From: an uncultured bacterium
GTDB lineage: Bacteria > Patescibacteriota > Minisyncoccia > Moranbacterales > GWC2-37-73
Direction: 5' to 3'
Assembly (NCBI GenBank): GCA_903824515.1
Contig: CAIJXA010000009.1
Location: 1-34,497 of the forward strand
Length of the DNA: 34,497 nucleotides
Position numbers and translations under genes: made by a program. Shown piece after piece: positions 1 through 9,941 of this stretch. Numbering within the stretch: position 1 is the first letter of the stretch; each line of letters opens with the position of its first letter. The notes below the pieces were generated by a model. It was given only the letters and a program-made list of their open reading frames with translations, did not search any database and was not told where the DNA came from.

Positions 1-243
1 ATACTTTATTATTATATAAGGAATGATATTTAGTGGATAAGTAGTTCCTGTCTTTGTAATAGGGGTTAGTAGACTAATTGCCATGTGGATAAATGGATGG
101 TAGATTTGGTTATTAAGGTGTATTAAAATAATAATTTAACAAAATGTTGAGTGTGGGTAATTTTGTACACACTTAAGTTAAGAGGTTATTAACAGTAAAT
201 TAAGGTTAGAATATTAGTTATTAACAACATATGCACAGAGGGC

Positions 244-702
244 TCACTTTTTTGTAGTATTTGTAAAGATAAACAATAAAAAACCAATAAATATTTCTAT
301 ATCAGAAATATTAAAAAAAGGTAAATTAGTAATTTGTATGGATAGATAGTCTATAACGCAGCCATAAAAGATTCGATCAGCTAAATTTGAAATGACGCCA
401 CTAAAAAGAAGTGCAGTGTAGATAAAAGTTAGTAAATTTATTTGGTTTTTACGATAGTTATACAATAAATAAACCAAAAAAGTTAACAGCAACACAAACC
501 AAATGAGCCAATTTTGCCAAGAAAGCATAAAACTAAAAGAAATTCCTCTATTGCAAACATAAAATCCACTACTAGTGTGGATTTTATGAGAAATAAATTG
601 ATTTAGAAAAATAGGTATCAAAATCAATAAAATATTTGATTTTATAGCTATTTTACAAATCGATTGTTTTATTTGTTGCAACATTTTTAGCAAAGGGTGC
701 AT
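244..702 (-). CDS. lspA: Signal peptidase II (lipoprotein signal peptidase)
   Basis: Four hydrophobic segments with the catalytic-Asp motifs NLADR (in GVISNLADRIFYGCVIDYLSI) and FNISD near the C-terminus, typical of LspA. Confidence 0.85.
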   Translation of the reverse strand: MHPLLKMLQQIKQSICKIAIKSNILLILIPIFLNQFISHKIHTSSGFYVCNRGISFSFMLSWQNWLIWFVLLLTFLVYLLYNYRKNQINLLTFIYTALLFSGVISNLADRIFYGCVIDYLSIQITNLPFFNISDIEIFIGFLLFIFTNTTKK

Positions 703-1034
703 TTTCTGGCAGAAGGATAAGCCTTTAGTCTTTCAATGTTTATATCAGATCCGCAAATTTCACATTTTCCGTATGAATTTTGTTTGATTCGGATTAGAGC
801 AGCGTTAATCTCTTCAAGTTGTTTTTCAAGAGTATTCTCAATAGCTAAATTGTCAGTGTATTCTTCAACTTCGGTGGCATTTTCATCTTCATCTGTGCCT
901 ATTTCATTAAAAATAGTTTCTCGATTGCTAGATAATGATGGTTTAGTAATACAGTTAAGTTCGCCCTCAATTCGCTCTTTTTCACTGAGAAGTTTACTAT
1001 TAAGATTAAGTAGTGTGTCTTTTGTTAGCGGCAT
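687..1034 (-). CDS. DksA/TraR-type C4 zinc-finger protein
   Basis: Coiled-coil acidic N-terminus and C-terminal CEIC...CTLC zinc finger (YGKCEICGSDINIERLKAYPSARKCTLC). Overlaps the lspA start by 16 bp. Confidence 0.85.
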   Translation of the reverse strand: MPLTKDTLLNLNSKLLSEKERIEGELNCITKPSLSSNRETIFNEIGTDEDENATEVEEYTDNLAIENTLEKQLEEINAALIRIKQNSYGKCEICGSDINIERLKAYPSARKCTLC

Positions 1035-1080
1035 AGGATTGCAATATTAAGAGTTAATTTAATCAGTAGGTATGTTTTTA

Positions 1081-1207
1081 TTATCTAGTGAGGTGAGCGC
1101 CCTGATGTGTATCAGGACCGATTCAATGGAGGCAGTAAGGGGTATTTACCTCATGAGCCCGTAGTGTTCAGCGCTTGCTCTGGGGTATTAATACCCCATT
1201 TATTATA
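1081..1207 (+). repeat. Dispersed structured repeat, copy A (divergent)
   Basis: TTATCTAGtGAgGTGA...TCATGAGCCCGTAG.GTTCAGcGCTTGCtctGGGGTATTAATACCCCATTTATTAT, matching copies at 28311-28454, 31291-31387 and 33787-33927. Confidence 0.7.
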
Positions 1208-1227
1208 TCAACAAAAAAAAATTATGT

Positions 1228-1635
1228 CTACAAAAATATACTTTTCAAATGTTTAATAGTAAATATTTCTGTTTGTTGGTCATAAATCAATGAAATAGCA
1301 TCAAATCTATAGGAAACACCCCAGAGATTATTGGTTTTTATATAATATTCTGAAATCTTCTTTAATTTAAATAGTTTTTGGTAGCCAATATTTTCTTCTG
1401 GCAAGTTGGGATTATTGTAATGAGTTTTTTTTCTTGTTTTAACTTCGACAAAAACAATTTGTTTGCTATCTTTGGCAATAATATCAATTTCCCCAAGTCT
1501 CCTTCCTTGTTTATTTGTGAAATTAACACAGACTATTTTATATCCTAAATTCTTTAAATATATAGCTGCAGACCGCTCGCCTAATTGACCCAAAGATAAG
1601 GTGGTATTATTTTTAAAAAAATCTAACATAAACAA
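1228..1635 (-). CDS. yraN: YraN/UPF0102 family endonuclease-like protein
   Basis: GERSAAIYLKNLGYKIVCVNFTNKQGRRLGEIDIIAKDSKQIVFVEVKTRK: conserved GE-DIIA-VFVEVK(T)R motif. Confidence 0.88.
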   Translation of the reverse strand: MFMLDFFKNNTTLSLGQLGERSAAIYLKNLGYKIVCVNFTNKQGRRLGEIDIIAKDSKQIVFVEVKTRKKTHYNNPNLPEENIGYQKLFKLKKISEYYIKTNNLWGVSYRFDAISLIYDQQTEIFTIKHLKSIFL

Positions 1636-2108
1636 TGTTTATTAGAGGATAATGTAAGTATAGAATATTCTTACTATAAAAACAAAAAAACACCCAAGTG
1701 GTGCATTGATTAAACTTATTAAACCGAATTTCATAAAAGTATGGAAACCCGGCGCTGTAAAGCGCCCAATTAAATATAATATGGCGTACAGCGCCGAGTG
1801 TTATGCATGTATCAACATGTAAATTTGAAACTTATAGCAAGCCCGGGTGAAGGTGCATTGCATTTTCTGGTTTACGGATTACATGTATTTTGTATACATA
1901 CAACTCTTTGCTTGTATATTATTCTGAGCTTTTATTTTAATATACTATATGTGTACCTATCCTCTGGCATAAAGCCTTTATTTTATTTGAAAGAACTATT
2001 TTAGTCTTTTTTTATTTATTTTTATTTTTAAAAAAAGTTTTTGTTTTTGTTTTGTTTCTCCTCTCAGAATAGGAGCGTTTTAGCTGCGATGAACTAAAAC
2101 TTTGGACA

Positions 2109-2161
2109 GTACCCACGTTCCAATCACAAATAGGGGGAAATTGTGATTGGAACGTGGGTAC
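2109..2161. repeat. Perfect 21-bp inverted repeat with 11-nt loop
   Basis: GTACCCACGTTCCAATCACAA - atagggggaaa - TTGTGATTGGAACGTGGGTAC. Confidence 0.85.
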
Positions 2162-2395
2162 CGAGTTAAGAAGGTTGTTAAAGTTCACTTGATAAGTCAA
2201 TTATAGCAGAATAAATCATCTAAGTCAAAACAAGGAAGGAGAAAAAGGCTTATATAAGGACTTAAACAGATATTTATTGACGCTATTGCAGTATCTATTT
2301 ATTTAACTAAAAAATTACACCTGAAAAATAAATAATTTATTTTAACTAATTTGATTAAATCCTTGTTTTATCAACAGGTTATCCACAGTTATTAT

Positions 2396-3634
2396 TTAAG
2401 GAGTTTCGCTGGTTGAGGAGGGAACAACGGTGATATTATTATTTATTACTGGTTGGGTAGGTAAAGATCTTTGTTTCAAATAAATTACTCTTAGAGTATC
2501 CTTGCTGGAGCCAATAAATAAGGAGTCATTAGTGACCACATAGTCAACTGATAGACTTCTGTCTTGGTTAACATTTAGATATCTAATTAATTCATTATTA
2601 GTATTATAAACGCTCGTTGTAAATAGGCCCTCCTTTTTTTCAACCACTGAGTCTAGGAAAATAAAAGAAATATCACCTATAATTGTTTTTTCTTCTTTAG
2701 ACATTTCTGTTTCCAGTGGTTTTTTACTGTTGGCTAGGGTTGTTATTTTAATGCCTAAGCGAACATTGTTATTGTCATTGTAAAAAAATAAGGAAAAGTC
2801 TTGGCCTAATTTCTCAACTATAGAAGGTGCAAGGGTCATCTTAACAGCATCGGCAAAAGTTTTAAATGGTACACGATTATTGCTAGTGTCAACCACTACA
2901 AATTCATAAGGCACTGCAAGTGAAAGTGATTTTATTTCGCCAGCTATTTTTATTAATTGCTCTTCAATGTCGGTAGATGATTGTGTTGAGAAATTTATAG
3001 TTAAATAGTTGGGATTTGTTGGAGAATAAGTTGGAATAAGGTTAGTTGCATCTACTATGCATACTTGAGAGTTACATGTTTGTGAAATTGAACCAACGCA
3101 ATCTGACCCACCAGCTGCCGGAGAAGGATTATTGCAGGCTCTGGTTTGAGTACCGCCACCGCAAGTTTTACTGCAAGTGCTCCACTCGCTCCAGCCCCCC
3201 GCAATTTTTTTTGATTGGCTGCTGCTATAAAAGTAATATCCGGCACCGACAATAGCAATGATAGCCACAATGATTCCGGAAAAAACAAATTTGTAGACAG
3301 TGTTTCCACTAGGGACATTCATTTTATTTCCAGCTTCGACCTCAACTAGTTTAGGCGCGCCTTTTTGAGGAGCTGGCAAGATTGGTTGGGATGTTTGTCC
3401 CTGCCTTGGCGCAGGGACAGTTGCTCCAAAGGGTGAAATTGATTGAGATGGTGGATTGTTGATGGATATATTTGTTTTTGGTGTTTCAATATTAATTGGG
3501 TTTCGTGATTTATTGATGACAGAATTATTGCCAGTCAGATCATCTTGCATGGTGTGCATTATAAAGTCACCAACCGCAGGTATTGATTGTGAAGATATTG
3601 TTTCCGTTGAGTTTGTTTTTGTTTGATTATTCAT
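2396..3634 (-). CDS. Single-pass membrane protein with extracytoplasmic thrombospondin type-1 (TSP1) domain
   Basis: TM segment [19 protein letters not shown] followed by [47 protein letters not shown] (WSxWSxCSxTCGGG signature). Confidence 0.8.
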   Translation of the reverse strand: MNNQTKTNSTETISSQSIPAVGDFIMHTMQDDLTGNNSVINKSRNPINIETPKTNISINNPPSQSISPFGATVPAPRQGQTSQPILPAPQKGAPKLVEVEAGNKMNVPSGNTVYKFVFSGIIVAIIAIVGAGYYFYSSSQSKKIAGGWSEWSTCSKTCGGGTQTRACNNPSPAAGGSDCVGSISQTCNSQVCIVDATNLIPTYSPTNPNYLTINFSTQSSTDIEEQLIKIAGEIKSLSLAVPYEFVVVDTSNNRVPFKTFADAVKMTLAPSIVEKLGQDFSLFFYNDNNNVRLGIKITTLANSKKPLETEMSKEEKTIIGDISFIFLDSVVEKKEGLFTTSVYNTNNELIRYLNVNQDRSLSVDYVVTNDSLFIGSSKDTLRVIYLKQRSLPTQPVINNNITVVPSSTSETP

Positions 3635-3736
3635 TTTTTTAAATTATATCAAATAATTGTTCTAGTTCTTTTTGCGAAGTTAAATAACCTTTTTATTATT
3701 TAATAAAGTAAGAGTTTATTATCTATTAATATAGTA

Positions 3737-3771
3737 AAAAATAAAAGCACCTGTAAGTGCTTTTATTTTAA
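3737..3771 (-). terminator. Rho-independent terminator downstream of pnp
   Basis: AAAATAAAAGCAC-ctgtaa-GTGCTTTTATTTT, 25 bp beyond the pnp stop; A/T-rich on both sides so possibly bidirectional. Confidence 0.75.
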
Positions 3772-3795
3772 CATAAATTGTTTTAGACTGCAAAA

Positions 3796-5934
3796 TTAAT
3801 CAGAAGTAGTTTTTGTTAAAACCTTTGCTGTGAGATTTATGCGTCCCTGATCATCAATTTGTTTAACTTTTACAGGAACAATGTCTCCAACTTTAACAAT
3901 ATCTTCAATTCGGTCAATTCGTTTGTCAGAAAATTCTGAAATATGAATTAGACCTTCTTGACCGGGAAGAATTTCTGCAAAAGCACCAAAAGTCATTAAT
4001 CTTGTAACTTTAGCATTGAAGGCCTCACCAGCTTTGACTTCATGGGTTAGGTTGTCAATCCATTGCTGTGCTTTATTAGCGGAGGCTTCATCAACTGAAG
4101 TGATGAAAATAGATCCATCATCTTCAATGTCAATTTGTACGCCAGTTTCATCGATAATTTCATTAATAATTTTTCCACCAGTGCCAATAACATTTCTAAT
4201 TTTGGCTGGGTTAATGTGCATTGTGATAATGCGTGGGGCATATTGTGACATATTTGTTCGATGTGTTGGCAGTGTTTCAAGCATTTTACCTAAAATTTCT
4301 TTGCGATTTTCTTTGGATTGCAATAATACCGCTTCAAGCATCTCAATAGTGATTCCATCAACTTTTACATCCATTTGAAGAGCCGTGATTCCATTTTCGG
4401 TTCCAGCAGCTTTGAAATCCATGTCACCATAATGATCCTCAAGTCCCTGAATGTCAGTCAAAACTTCAAATTTTCCATCGCTGCCAACAATGATTCCCAT
4501 AGCAATTCCACTAACTGGTCGTTTAATGGGCACGCCGGCGTCCATCAAAGAAAGTGTTGAACCACAAGTTGAAGCCATTGAGGACGAGCCATTTGATTCA
4601 AGAATTTCTGAAACCAATAAAATGGTATATGGAAATTCTTCTTTAGAAGGAATTACTGGAACCAAGGCTCTTTCAGCTAGGGCGCCATGTCCAATTTCTC
4701 TTCTTCCTGGTCCGCGCATTGGACGAACCTCTCCAACTGAAAATGGTGGAAAATTGTAGTGGTGAATGTATCTCTTTTTAATGTCAACCTCCATGGTGTC
4801 AATGACTTGTTCATCCCCAGGTGATCCAAGGGTGGTAACAGTCAACGCTTGAGTTTCTCCACGAGTAAACACTGCGCTACCGTGGGTGCGTGGAAGCAGG
4901 CCAACCAAACAAGAAATGCTACGAACCTCATTTAGTTTGCGTCCATCTGGGCGTTGACCATTTTCTAAAATATTTTTATGAACGATTTCATCTGAAGCTT
5001 CCTCGAAAACTTGCTCCGCAACTTCTTTGAGTTTGTCAATGTTTTCAGTGTAGTTTTCTTTAATGAAGGTGTTTATTTTTTCTTTAATCACCTTCATTTT
5101 TTCTTCAATCACTTGCTTATTTTTGTCATACAAAATTTCAGAAAGATTTTCTTGCAAGTATAAAGCCTTGATTTGAGCTTCAAATTCAGGTGTTGCCTGC
5201 AAAAGAGCTGGGGCAACTTTAACATTTCCAACCTCTGTCACAACTTGCTCAATTAAGGTAGTAATTTTTTTGATAGCCTCATATCCAAAGGCAAAAGCTT
5301 TAACCACGTCTTGTTCCGGAACCTCAATCATGCCAGCTTCAATCATGTTAATTTTTTCTTTAGTGCCTGCAATAATAAGGTCGACATCTCCCTCTTCTAT
5401 TTCAGCGTTGACTGGATTGAGAATAAATTCTCCATTTACGCGGCCAACTCGTACGGCGCCTATTGGGCCTGCCCAAGGAATATCGGAAATTGAAAGGGCT
5501 GTTGAAGCCGCAATCATTGAAACAATGGCAGGATCGTTTTCACCATCAATTGAAAGTACCGTGACAACAACTTGAACATCATTACGCATGCGAGGATTAA
5601 AAAGTGGTCGGATAGTTCGGTCAACAACTCTGCCAGTTAAAACTGCTTCATCAGAAGGACGACCCTCTCTTTTAATAAAGCGTGAGCCTTTGATTTTTCC
5701 AGCAGCGTAGTAACGCTCCTCGTAGTCAACCATTAGTGGAAAATAACCTCCAATTCTGGAAGCGTTTTTGCTCATTACGGCCGTTGCCAAAACAACTGTG
5801 TCGCCATAACGCACAGTTACTGCTCCATTGGCTTGTTTGGCTAATAGTCCAGTTTCAATTTCAAGCTCGCGTCCTCCGATTTGGAGGGACCATTTTTTTG
5901 CGGCCATAAACATTTTTAGTCTCAAGTTAGCCAC
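3796..5934 (-). CDS. pnp: Polyribonucleotide nucleotidyltransferase (PNPase)
   Basis: Two RNase PH domains, KH (MHINPAKIRNVIGTGGKIINEIIDETGVQIDIEDDG) and S1 (FGAFAEILPGQEGLIHISE). 712 aa, canonical layout. Confidence 0.97.
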   Translation of the reverse strand: MANLRLKMFMAAKKWSLQIGGRELEIETGLLAKQANGAVTVRYGDTVVLATAVMSKNASRIGGYFPLMVDYEERYYAAGKIKGSRFIKREGRPSDEAVLTGRVVDRTIRPLFNPRMRNDVQVVVTVLSIDGENDPAIVSMIAASTALSISDIPWAGPIGAVRVGRVNGEFILNPVNAEIEEGDVDLIIAGTKEKINMIEAGMIEVPEQDVVKAFAFGYEAIKKITTLIEQVVTEVGNVKVAPALLQATPEFEAQIKALYLQENLSEILYDKNKQVIEEKMKVIKEKINTFIKENYTENIDKLKEVAEQVFEEASDEIVHKNILENGQRPDGRKLNEVRSISCLVGLLPRTHGSAVFTRGETQALTVTTLGSPGDEQVIDTMEVDIKKRYIHHYNFPPFSVGEVRPMRGPGRREIGHGALAERALVPVIPSKEEFPYTILLVSEILESNGSSSMASTCGSTLSLMDAGVPIKRPVSGIAMGIIVGSDGKFEVLTDIQGLEDHYGDMDFKAAGTENGITALQMDVKVDGITIEMLEAVLLQSKENRKEILGKMLETLPTHRTNMSQYAPRIITMHINPAKIRNVIGTGGKIINEIIDETGVQIDIEDDGSIFITSVDEASANKAQQWIDNLTHEVKAGEAFNAKVTRLMTFGAFAEILPGQEGLIHISEFSDKRIDRIEDIVKVGDIVPVKVKQIDDQGRINLTAKVLTKTTSD

Positions 5935-6078
5935 AACTGGCTAAAGTCGAAATTCAAATCTCAAAAATTTTTGAGGTTTGTGTTTCGTTTTCAGCGCAGG
6001 CACTAATTAAGGCTTTTAATCTAATTATATTATTTTTTTAACTACTCAAACAATAGCTTGGTTTAAGTGTTTTGTCAA

Positions 6079-6108
6079 CAAAAAAACCGACTGAGTCGGT
6101 TTTTTTTA
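6079..6108 (-). terminator. Rho-independent terminator downstream of the NYN-domain gene
   Basis: AAAAAACCGACTgAGTCGGTTTTTTTT hairpin with U-tract. Confidence 0.8.
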
Positions 6109-6114
6109 AGCATT

Positions 6115-6624
6115 TTAATTTCTTGAATAAATCAAAAACTTCTTTTTATTCTCAGAAAGGTCAATGAAATCATCCAAGGCTTCTCCAAGTTTAGCACTAG
6201 TACTTTCACCAAAAGCCATACCTTCCACGCGACAACCAGTAGTACTTTGAATATATTGCACGAGTGGAATATAATCTCCGTCACCAGACACCAGCACGAT
6301 CACATCCAAACTTTTGGAAAGCTTGATGGCATCAACGGCAATGCCCACATCCCAGTCCCCTTTTTTGACGCCGCCAGGAAAAACTTGCAAATCTTTGGTC
6401 TTAACTTCAAAACCTTGCTTTTCGAGGGCTTCAAAAAATTTTTCTTCTTGGCCGTCTACAGTTTTGATTCCATAGGCGATGGCACGAATAAAAACTCGCT
6501 CGCCCACCGCTGCTTCCAGTACTTTTTGAAAATTTACTTTCTTGCCATATAGAGCTTTTGCGCTGTAATAAAGGTTTTGGATGTCCACCAAAACTCCCAC
6601 ACGCTGTTCTTTTGATCTGAGCAT
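6115..6624 (-). CDS. NYN domain (LabA/DUF88-like) protein
   Basis: VGVLVDIQNLYYSA ... GDWDVGIAVDAIKLSKSLDVIVLVSGDGDYIPLVQYIQ: NYN/PIN-like acidic motifs. Confidence 0.85.
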   Translation of the reverse strand: MLRSKEQRVGVLVDIQNLYYSAKALYGKKVNFQKVLEAAVGERVFIRAIAYGIKTVDGQEEKFFEALEKQGFEVKTKDLQVFPGGVKKGDWDVGIAVDAIKLSKSLDVIVLVSGDGDYIPLVQYIQSTTGCRVEGMAFGESTSAKLGEALDDFIDLSENKKKFLIYSRN

Positions 6625-6632
6625 ATTATTTT

Positions 6633-6734
6633 ATTACGGATTTAAACAAATTAAAAACGGATTTTCACGGATCACGGATTTTGCTGAAGCCAGGTTCATC
6701 CGTGATTCGTGTCCATCCGTCATTAATCCGTAAT
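6633..6734. repeat. Imperfect inverted repeat of iterated ATCCGTG units
   Basis: ATTACGGATT ... AATCCGTAAT ends. Left arm ACGGATTTTCACGGATCACGGAT, right arm ATCCGTGATTCGTGTCCATCCGT. Confidence 0.7.
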
Positions 6735-6745
6735 CATCTTTGGTT

Positions 6746-7015
6746 TTAGCCCTTAAGTCCAAGTTCTTTGATGATTTTTTTGTAAGTTTTTTCGTTGGTT
6801 TTTTCAAGATAGGAAAGTAATTTTCGTCTCTTGGCCACCATTTTGAGCAGTCCTCGGCGAGAATGAAAATCTTTTTTGTTCTTTTTCAGGTGAGAAGTTA
6901 ATTTCTTGATACGTTCAGTGAACATTGCAATTTGATATTCTGGAGAACCTGTGTCTTTCTCATGACGTTTAACTTCTTTTGTGACTTTCTCTTTTTGCTT
7001 GTGCGTTAGCGACAT
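6746..7015 (-). CDS. rpsO: 30S ribosomal protein S15
   Basis: 89 aa; [50 protein letters not shown] is S15 signature. Confidence 0.96.
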   Translation of the reverse strand: MSLTHKQKEKVTKEVKRHEKDTGSPEYQIAMFTERIKKLTSHLKKNKKDFHSRRGLLKMVAKRRKLLSYLEKTNEKTYKKIIKELGLKG

Positions 7016-7133
7016 AGCGTTTGTTTGGCGATAGGCTCGTTTAAGCTTTATTTAAGCTAAAACCAACGTATGCTCAATAAAATAATTTAATTACCTTCAA
7101 ACCATAACACGTTAATTTGTTTTTGGCAAATGA

Positions 7134-9593
7134 TTAGATAACCGCTGCCGCTGCCACCTTATCCCCAGCCTTTGGTTTCATGATGCGAACTCCTTGAGTG
7201 GCGCGGCCAAGCACGGAGATGCTTTTAAGCGGAATTCGTATAATTTGACCTTGGAGTGAGGTGATAAACAAGTCACCTTCAATTTCGTCAATATTAATAA
7301 TGTGAGCTCCAACTAATCTGCCAATCTTGGCTGTGATGTTGGCAGTTTTGATTCCGGATCCGCCTCGCTTTTGAATTTTGTAAGCTGCTAGGTCAGTTCT
7401 TTTGCCGTAACCGTTTTCCGTGATGATTAAAAGTTGATTGCCTTTTTGCCCTTTCAGCACGATATCCATACCAACCACGAGGTCGCTGCCCTTTAGTTTG
7501 ATGCCACGCACACCGGCAGCGCTTCTTCCCATGGCTCTCACATCTGATTCTTTGAAGCGAATAGCTTGACCGCCGGCAGTACTAATGGTGATTTCATCGT
7601 TGCCAGTTGAAGGCAGTACCCAATTAAGGGTATCACCCTTGTCTAAAGTGATAGCGATGAGACCGCTGCGCCTTACATTGTCAAAATCCTCAATCTTTGA
7701 TTTTTTCACAACGCCGTGAGTGGTGGTCATAAAGAAAAACTTATAGCCATCATTCTTATTATACGGAATCATGGCAGTGATTTTTTCTTCCTGGGCAAGT
7801 TGCAAGAAATTAACCACGGCTTGTCCTTTACCAGTACGTGATGATTCTGGAATTTCGTAGGCCTTGGTTTGAAAAACTTTGCCGGTGTTTGTGAAGAACA
7901 TTAAATTATCATGAGTCATTACACTGGTAACTTTTTCGATTACGTCGCCTTCTCTTGTGGTAGCGCCTATTACTCCCTTGCCACCGCGATTTTGAACCTT
8001 ATAAACATTTGGATTCATTCTTTTTATGTAGCCATCTTGAGATATTGTCAAAATTGCTTCTTCATTTGGGATGAGGTCTTCTTGCTTGAATTCTTCAATG
8101 CCAGTGCGCAATACTTTGGTTTTGCGTTCGTCGCCGAATTTTTCTTTAAGCGCAATTAATTCATCTTTAACAACTGCTAAAATTTTAATTGTACTAGAGA
8201 GAAGATTTGTCAATTGGGCAATAGTTTCTAATTTTTCAGCTAACTCGTCCTCAATTTTTTTACGTTCCATTCCAGCAAGCGTTTGTAGGCGCATCTCAAG
8301 AATTGCACTTGCTTGCTTTTCAGACAATTTAAACTTCTTCATCAAGTTAATATGAGCCTCTTCCTTTGTTGGAGATTTTCGAATCGTTTCAATAACAGCG
8401 TCAATGTGGTCAAGTGCTATTTTTAGTCCCTCCAGAATATGTGCTCGATCTTTAGCCTTATTAAGCTCAAATTTAGTTCTTCTGGTGACTACAATATTTC
8501 TGTGAGCGATATAATGCTCAAGAATTGACTTCAAACTTAAAATTTGAGGGTCAATACCCCCTACCAAAGCCAACATGTTAACATTAAAATTCTTTTGTAA
8601 ATCAGTCGCATTGTATAGCTTGTTTAAAACTTTTTGGGCATAGGCATCTTTTTTTAGTTCAATCACGATTCGTACGCCATCCTTGTCTGATTCATCCCGC
8701 AAATCACGAATCCCTAGGATTTTGCCCTCTTTGACAAGGTCAGCAATTTTCATAATAAGGGTTGCCTTATTTGTAGCGTAGGTTATTTCAGTAATAATTA
8801 TATGAAAGGCTCCAGCCTTGGTTTCAATTATTTCAGCTTTAGCTCGAGTTACGATTTTGCCACGGCCAGTTGAATAAGCTTCTTTAATTCCAGGAGTGTT
8901 ATACATAATGCCACCAGTTGGAAAATCTGGACCTTTCACGAACTGCATTAGCTCGTCAATTGAAGCCTCGGGGTTATCAATTAAATGATTAATAGCATCG
9001 GCTAGCTCATTTAAGTTGTGAGGAGGGATATTTGTGGCCATTCCAACGGCGATTCCCATGGTGCCATTTAGCAAAAGTTGTGGGAGTTTAGCTGGCAAAA
9101 CTACGGGTTCTTTGTGAACCCCGTCAAAATTTGGAATAAAATCAACCGTGTCTTTCTCAATGTCGAAAAGCATTTCTTCTGCAATTGGTCGGAGTTTTGC
9201 TTCGGTGTAACGATAAGCGGCTGCGCTATCTCCATCCATTGAGCCAAAGTTTCCCTGACCCCAAACCAAGGGATAGCGAAGTGAAAAATCCTGAGCTAAG
9301 CGAACCATCGAATCATAAACTGCCGTGTCACCATGTGGATGATACTTTCCGAGAACTTCTCCAACCACTGTGGCTGATTTTCGAAATTTAGCAGAAGGTC
9401 GCAGACCTGATTCCCACATGGAATACAAAATTCGACGATGAACAGGCTTGAGTCCATCTCGGACATCAGGAAGCGCACGAGAAACAATCACACTCATGGC
9501 ATAGTCTAAATAAGATTGTTGAACTTCTTGCACCAAAGCGCGTGGCTGAATGTTCTCCACAAAAGGAACTACGATTTTTTCAGTTGATTTCAT
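7134..9593 (-). CDS. gyrA: DNA gyrase subunit A
   Basis: [33 protein letters not shown], catalytic Tyr context [12 protein letters not shown]-terminal beta-pinwheel with [10 protein letters not shown] (GyrA box-like). Confidence 0.97.
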   Translation of the reverse strand: MKSTEKIVVPFVENIQPRALVQEVQQSYLDYAMSVIVSRALPDVRDGLKPVHRRILYSMWESGLRPSAKFRKSATVVGEVLGKYHPHGDTAVYDSMVRLAQDFSLRYPLVWGQGNFGSMDGDSAAAYRYTEAKLRPIAEEMLFDIEKDTVDFIPNFDGVHKEPVVLPAKLPQLLLNGTMGIAVGMATNIPPHNLNELADAINHLIDNPEASIDELMQFVKGPDFPTGGIMYNTPGIKEAYSTGRGKIVTRAKAEIIETKAGAFHIIITEITYATNKATLIMKIADLVKEGKILGIRDLRDESDKDGVRIVIELKKDAYAQKVLNKLYNATDLQKNFNVNMLALVGGIDPQILSLKSILEHYIAHRNIVVTRRTKFELNKAKDRAHILEGLKIALDHIDAVIETIRKSPTKEEAHINLMKKFKLSEKQASAILEMRLQTLAGMERKKIEDELAEKLETIAQLTNLLSSTIKILAVVKDELIALKEKFGDERKTKVLRTGIEEFKQEDLIPNEEAILTISQDGYIKRMNPNVYKVQNRGGKGVIGATTREGDVIEKVTSVMTHDNLMFFTNTGKVFQTKAYEIPESSRTGKGQAVVNFLQLAQEEKITAMIPYNKNDGYKFFFMTTTHGVVKKSKIEDFDNVRRSGLIAITLDKGDTLNWVLPSTGNDEITISTAGGQAIRFKESDVRAMGRSAAGVRGIKLKGSDLVVGMDIVLKGQKGNQLLIITENGYGKRTDLAAYKIQKRGGSGIKTANITAKIGRLVGAHIINIDEIEGDLFITSLQGQIIRIPLKSISVLGRATQGVRIMKPKAGDKVAAAAVI

Positions 9594-9608
9594 ATGCAGA
9601 AAATGAAC

Positions 9609-9635
9609 CTCGAAAAGAGATTATTTCTTTTCGAG
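9609..9635 (-). promoter_or_regulatory. Perfect 10-bp hairpin in the gyrA leader
   Basis: On the minus strand: CTCGAAAAGA-aataatc-TCTTTTCGAG, ending about 16 nt before the gyrA ATG and overlapping the SD-like GAGG. Confidence 0.55.
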
Positions 9636-9717
9636 AATCCTATTATTAAAAAATATTTTAAATATTCAAAACACTAAAGAGCAAATTTGTTCAAACCCAC
9701 TTTTTAGTATTTTTAAT

Positions 9718-9934
9718 AATTTATGGGGTCATAAGCAATTTATGGTTCCAGTCAAAGACTATCTTTGAATTTTTACGAGCTTGTTTACTTTTTGGACCAC
9801 TGCGAGCGACAGTGAGTACTGAGCGATTGGTCTTAATTCCTGACCAAGAGTATGTCCTAAAAAGCAAACAAGCGAAGTAAAAATTTTCAACTTAACCTCC
9901 TAGAACCCTAATTTGCACATGACCCAATTTATGG
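9718..9934. mobile_element. MITE-like foldback element (no transposase)
   Basis: Near-complete inverted repeat. Outer AATTTATGGGGTCATaaGCAAtTTAtGGTT vs rc of right end ATAAATTGGGTCATgtGCAAATTAgGGTT; inner TTGAATTTTTACgaGCTTGTTTACTTTTTGGAC vs rc TTGAAAATTTTTACttcGCTTGTTTGCTTTTTAGGAC. Central mini-hairpins CACTG..CAGTG and TTGGTC..GACCAA. Confidence 0.65.
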
Positions 9935-9941
9935 GTTGATT

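Noticed and set aside
736-1050. 104-aa plus-strand ORF opposite the DksA-like gene
   Set aside because: Ser-rich antisense shadow of a recognisable zinc-finger gene.
4016-5575. Plus-strand and alternative-frame ORFs inside pnp
   Set aside because: Shadow frames of a strongly conserved gene; poor protein composition.
7911-9487. Overlapping ORFs inside gyrA
   Set aside because: Antisense or shifted frames of gyrA with no recognisable domain.
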